Below are positions 58,044 to 61,012 of a DNA stretch of 61,012 nt, in pieces (positions within the stretch are counted from its first letter, which is position 1; every line of letters begins with the position of its first letter). The stretch spans positions 1 through 61,012 of the IMG/VR virus record IMGVR_UViG_3300031841_002149; one strand, given 5' to 3'. Origin of the DNA: a virus. The position numbers and the translations under genes are program-made. Below the pieces are notes generated by a model. It saw only the letters and a program-made list of their open reading frames with translations. It was not told the DNA's origin and searched no databases.

Positions 58044-59435
58044 ATGGCCGAGGGTAGCCGATGGAATGTCTTTCGCGCACGAAGGAAGGAGAACCCCAAC
58101 CCCATGATAGAGAGAATGGGCATGATGGTTGAGCCATTCAACCAAGTGGCGGGTATTCCTGACATCACGCGGGACACGGAGCGAATGAGAAAGGACAGCA
58201 ACTTTGACAACGAGTTTGACTTGTACGACCAAATGCTGAAGACGGACCCGGAGTTGAACGGTGCGGTCAGGGCCGTCAGCCTCACCGCCAACAACTACGA
58301 GATAAACTACTCACGCGGGCGCAACGCAAGCATACGCAACGCCATACGCGAACTCGTTGAAGAGACAATCGACTTCGATGACATCATGATCAACGCCATG
58401 CGCTCGCTCATGGTCTACGGCAACGACATCAACAAGATCGTCGGCAGGGCAGGGGTCGGCATAACCGACATACAATCGCTTCCCGTCAAGCAGATTACCA
58501 TCGTTGACGAGCGAGGTGGCCTTGGCTCCTACTTCGTCGCAGACGAGGACAACCCGATCATCAGGGCAGACAAGTACATGGTGCGCGAGGGTACGATGTA
58601 CGAGCGCGACATTCCCGCCAAAGAGATCATGCACATCAAGATCGACTACCGATCCAATTGGTTCACCGACAACAAGGGCCGCCGAACCTACGGTGTGTGG
58701 GGCGCGTCCCGGTTCACCGCCCTCAAGCAGCCCATACGCATGAAGTACAACAGCATGAACAACCGGATCAGCCTTGAGGACAGCATGACCAAGCAGTTCA
58801 TCACCATCGACAAGTCGGCCATCGAGCATATCCAAGACCCCGCCGAGCAGCAGGACCGACTCAAGCACATCATGGACGAGGTAATCAGTCTGTTTGAGGG
58901 ACTGCGAGGCGATCAGATACCGATCCTCCCCCACTACGTTCAACTGCACCACGTCGATGTCGGCAACTCCGTGCCGAACAACACAGACTTCCTCGACACC
59001 ATCAACGCTGACATCGCCGCCGTTCTACAGGTTCCCCGTGTCGCTGCGGGCCAAGAGCGAGGGTCCACCTTCGCGGCGACCTACAACGCGAACTTGTGGG
59101 CCGTTGGTGCTATCAGCAGGATGCACCGAATACTCGGTGAGGCCGCCACCAAGATGTTCATGATGCACCTAGACCTGCTCGACATCCCGTACCGGAGGCA
59201 GGACCTACCCACGATCAAGTTCGACGCTATGGACTCCGAGACACCGCTCAACATCATGCAGCGTGTCGCCCTCGGATGGAACTCAGGGATCATCACCCTC
59301 AACCAAGCCCTCGATGAGTTGAACCTGCCCACCGTCGGCAAGGACGGCGACATGAGGAAGGACGAGCCATCGAGCGGTGGCGTAGGCGAACTACCGAGAG
59401 AGAACTCACAACCGGGTGCAGCAGATGGCAATTGA
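58044..59435 (+). CDS. Portal protein
   Basis: A 463-residue portal subunit. It has the alpha/beta stem pattern (VSLTANNYEINYSRGRNA...), a long helical wing, and IDVLLQVPRVAAGQ-like region 'INADIAAVLQVPRVAAGQERG', followed by IMQRVALGWNSGIITLNQALDELNLP, a crown-like helix with 'G-x-I-x-x-N-x-x-L', a feature of many portals. The C-terminus is low-complexity and disordered. Leaderless start at 58044. Forms the DNA entry vertex that docks TerL. It is overlapped by the next gene. Confidence 0.85.
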   Translation: MAEGSRWNVFRARRKENPNPMIERMGMMVEPFNQVAGIPDITRDTERMRKDSNFDNEFDLYDQMLKTDPELNGAVRAVSLTANNYEINYSRGRNASIRNAIRELVEETIDFDDIMINAMRSLMVYGNDINKIVGRAGVGITDIQSLPVKQITIVDERGGLGSYFVADEDNPIIRADKYMVREGTMYERDIPAKEIMHIKIDYRSNWFTDNKGRRTYGVWGASRFTALKQPIRMKYNSMNNRISLEDSMTKQFITIDKSAIEHIQDPAEQQDRLKHIMDEVISLFEGLRGDQIPILPHYVQLHHVDVGNSVPNNTDFLDTINADIAAVLQVPRVAAGQERGSTFAATYNANLWAVGAISRMHRILGEAATKMFMMHLDLLDIPYRRQDLPTIKFDAMDSETPLNIMQRVALGWNSGIITLNQALDELNLPTVGKDGDMRKDEPSSGGVGELPRENSQPGAADGN

Positions 59436-59973
59436 TCTAGGAACAACGGGGTCGTTCTTCTCCGACCTTCTCTTCTACGGGTTCTACGGATTGGCGTTCA
59501 GCCTAGTCCTTATTTTAATGGGTGAAATGTTAATAAGACGCAAGAATGCTCGTATGGACATGGCGCGTAAACCAAACGGTCCTAACGACAGGCTCATGCT
59601 AGTCTTCGGCCTCGGCGTTGTCCTATCTTGGGTCATAATCGCATCGACGGCCTCCTACTTCAGCATCGTTCAGGAGAGGGAAATCACCGACTCGCAACTC
59701 ACCGTGATCGGTCTTCTCGGCGGTCCCGCACTTCTCATGATAACCTCGGTCCTCGATCTGTTCAAGGGCAAGGAGTCTGCCAAAATCAACATCCTACCTG
59801 ACCAACTCGCATCCGACGTGGCCTCCGCCGACGCTGAGAAGGATCACGTCAGGGCCTTGGAGATGGCTCGGATAACTCACGAACTAGAGATGGAGAAGAT
59901 GCAGAAGTCCCACGAACTCAAGATGGATGAGTACGTCACGACGAGCGGTGGAAAGAGCGGGGGCAAGAAGTGA
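59425..59973 (+). CDS. Multi-pass membrane protein with basic helical tail
   Basis: A 182-residue protein. Three hydrophobic segments are likely: about 11-31 (FSDLLFYGFYGLAFSLVLILMG), 54-75 (LMLVFGLGVVLSWVIIASTASYF) and 93-110 (VIGLLGGPALLMITSVL), followed by a charged coiled-coil C-terminus (ALEMARITHELEMEKMQ). ATG at 59425 overlaps the portal stop. Holin-like or an injection-channel protein is possible. Tiny membrane ORFs follow immediately. Confidence 0.6.
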   Translation: MAIDLGTTGSFFSDLLFYGFYGLAFSLVLILMGEMLIRRKNARMDMARKPNGPNDRLMLVFGLGVVLSWVIIASTASYFSIVQEREITDSQLTVIGLLGGPALLMITSVLDLFKGKESAKINILPDQLASDVASADAEKDHVRALEMARITHELEMEKMQKSHELKMDEYVTTSGGKSGGKK

Positions 59974-60053
59974 ATGACTTCATCTTCTTCGTTGTGTTCT
60001 TTGTGTCCATTTCAATTATGCTCGATATGTGGCTTACTAGGCGAGGACTCTAA
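59970..60053 (+). CDS. Membrane microprotein 1
   Basis: A 27-residue frame starting with GTG at 59970, overlapping the upstream stop by three bases (GTGA). It is a single hydrophobic helix (FIFFVVFFVSISIMLDMW) with a short R-R end. Coded inside a run of three tiny membrane frames. Too short to be certain, but the overlap is of the type used elsewhere in this genome. Confidence 0.45.
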   Translation: MNDFIFFVVFFVSISIMLDMWLTRRGL

Positions 60054-60152
60054 TTGACCACGCCTCTAATGTTCTGTCTCCTGTGGGTAGGGGTTGGCGT
60101 GCTTCTGTGGGCCAAAGTCCTTGAATATACGAGGCTATTCAATGATCGGTGA
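60054..60152 (+). CDS. Membrane microprotein 2
   Basis: A 32-residue frame starting at TTG (60054), directly after the previous stop, or ATG at 60069 giving 27 residues. It has one hydrophobic segment (MFCLLWVGVGVLLWAKVLE) and a basic end. The ATG of the next frame lies inside it. Confidence 0.4.
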   Translation: MTTPLMFCLLWVGVGVLLWAKVLEYTRLFNDR

Positions 60153-60243
60153 CTCATGCCTTCTTCTCGTCTTCCTCTTTACCATATCCCTGATGATCAA
60201 TGACCTTGACGATTGGTATCGCTTCATCTTTAAGCGTCGATAA
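60142..60243 (+). CDS. Membrane microprotein 3
   Basis: A 33-residue frame, MIGDSCLLLVFLFTISLMIN then DLDDWYRFIFKRR. One hydrophobic helix with a basic end, typical of a single-pass microprotein. Overlaps the previous frame by 11 nt. Confidence 0.45.
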   Translation: MIGDSCLLLVFLFTISLMINDLDDWYRFIFKRR

Positions 60244-60277
60244 CCTTTATCAGACATATGGCTACCATTCTCATATC

Positions 60278-60793
60278 ATGCCTACGCGAAGGTCTGACGA
60301 GAACCGAGCCGCCTTCATCAACAGGTGCATGGCCGACACGAAGATGAACCGTGAGTTCCCTGAGCGTGAGCAGAGGTACGCGGTCTGCCTGAGTTATGCA
60401 GACAAGACCGCAGACGAGCGTTCCACTCCCGCACCTAAGAAAGACAGGATCAAGGGCAGCCCGAAGAACAAGCCCGGTTCTGCGCGTCCCGGCGGTAAGG
60501 TGACATTCAGTGAAAGTGTGACCAATAGCCTAAAGGAAAAAGTAAAAAGCCACAACGAGAAGTCTGACCGCAAGGTGACTCTCAGAATGCTCAAGGCGGT
60601 TTACCGTCGGGGCGCAGGTGCATACTCCACTTCCCACAGGCCCGGTGTCAGCAGGGCCGCTTGGTCGATGGCGAGGGTCAACGCCTTCCTCCGGCTCGTC
60701 AGGTCGGGTAGGCCATCCAACCCCAAATACGTTCAAGACAACGACCTGTTGCCAAGGGGCCACCCACGCAAGGGTAGCGGTAAGAAGGATTAA
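60278..60793 (+). CDS. Conserved marine-virus protein (DUF5824-like)
   Basis: A 171-residue protein whose N-terminus (RCMADTKMNREFPEREQRYAV) and C-terminus (LRMLKAVYRRGAGAYSTSHR; MARVNAFLRLVRSGRPSNPKY; DNDLLPRGHP) match, from memory, a family widespread in marine tailed viruses (DUF5824-type). A central basic linker rich in K, P and S joins them. Often encoded near capsid or portal genes; function unknown to me. The ATG at 60278 is chosen because the conserved region begins there; an in-frame upstream start at 60200 is less likely. Confidence 0.6.
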   Translation: MPTRRSDENRAAFINRCMADTKMNREFPEREQRYAVCLSYADKTADERSTPAPKKDRIKGSPKNKPGSARPGGKVTFSESVTNSLKEKVKSHNEKSDRKVTLRMLKAVYRRGAGAYSTSHRPGVSRAAWSMARVNAFLRLVRSGRPSNPKYVQDNDLLPRGHPRKGSGKKD

Positions 60794-60819
60794 TAAGACA
60801 CTGTTTTGCTTGAAAGGCC

Positions 60820-61012
60820 ATGTCGTGCGGTTGCGGTTGCGGTGGCGAGAAGGTAGCCTACGAGGATTGGGGTGACATTGATGTTTCTGCCGCCGAGTAT
60901 CGAGGTCGCACTGTCACACTCAATAAGCCGTTCCGCACTCCCGGTGCTAATAAGAAATTCGGAGTATATACTAAAAACGGTAGCGGCAATGTTGTTTTGG
61001 TGAGATTTGGCG
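60820..61012 (+). CDS. Truncated gene at window edge, conserved virion-region protein
   Basis: Only the first 64 residues are in the window (MSCGCGCGGEKVAYEDWGDI start). An N-terminal cysteine/glycine run and a later LNKPFRTPGANKKFGVYTKN, a pattern I recall from proteins encoded beside capsid-protease genes in marine viruses. The gene runs off the right end, so the capsid region probably lies beyond. Confidence 0.5.
   Translation, partial: MSCGCGCGGEKVAYEDWGDIDVSAAEYRGRTVTLNKPFRTPGANKKFGVYTKNGSGNVVLVRFG

Noticed and set aside
58311-58952. A 213-residue minus-strand ORF opposite the portal
   Set aside because: High codon bias of the portal gene produces this antisense frame; no promoter or SD and the composition is atypical.

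Overview
The window is a 61-kb piece of a tailed virus (Caudoviricetes-like, long-tailed virion) that most likely infects an archaeon. Replication is archaeal/eukaryotic in type: family B DNA polymerase, PCNA-like clamp, RFC-like clamp loader, primase with a PriS-like core and a PriL-like Fe-S tail, MCM-like AAA+ helicase, XPF/ERCC4 nuclease and RecA-like ATPase. These sit beside a group I chaperonin pair (GroEL and GroES). Many first genes carry a TATA-like box about 26 nt before the start codon with no usable leader, as in leaderless archaeal mRNAs; operon-internal genes use GAGGTGA/AAGGAG Shine-Dalgarno sites. The tail-fibre C-terminus and several conserved hypothetical families are of kinds I associate with marine viruses, and the gene set resembles what is described for viruses of marine group II Euryarchaeota (magroviruses). 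That host assignment is inference; no database could be searched. I saw no tRNA, rRNA, CRISPR array, integrase or transposase.

Layout. (1) 0-10.8 kb, + strand: three large fibre/surface proteins joined stop-to-start. (2) 10.8-26 kb, + strand: small membrane and coiled-coil proteins, head-tail connector and tail proteins, tail tube, a tail-assembly chaperone pair with a probable -1 frameshift, tape measure, and a 2266-residue tail-tip/hub protein. (3) 26.7-43.3 kb, - strand: replication and chaperonin genes, then small winged-helix-like and zinc proteins and an MCM-like helicase. (4) 43.3-52.4 kb, - strand: about 30 very small genes, mostly unknown, many in units headed by a strikingly constant promoter module. 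(5) 52.4-54.4 kb: an AT-rich control region with repeated promoter modules and short repeats, and four tiny + strand genes ending at strong hairpins. (6) 54.4-57.7 kb, - strand: terminase large subunit, a small DNA-binding candidate, a zinc ribbon and a metallophosphoesterase. (7) 57.7-58.0 kb: divergent AT-rich control region. (8) 58.0 kb to the end, + strand: portal, membrane protein, three membrane micro-ORFs, a conserved marine-virus protein and a truncated gene. The major capsid gene is not in the window and probably lies just beyond the right edge.

The most interesting signal is the regulatory architecture. At least 15 units in the small-gene region start with the same module: a GACGCTTGCGARGC box, a TAAATA element and usually an AAGGAG, with the box always 55-57 nt before the start codon. 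The box also overlaps or abuts the stop codon of the upstream gene in most cases. A second repeated promoter module lies in the divergent control region near 52-54 kb, and an AT-rich noncoding element of about 155 bp occurs twice (43.4 and 57.9 kb). Together these suggest a virus-specific regulon and one or more candidate replication origins.
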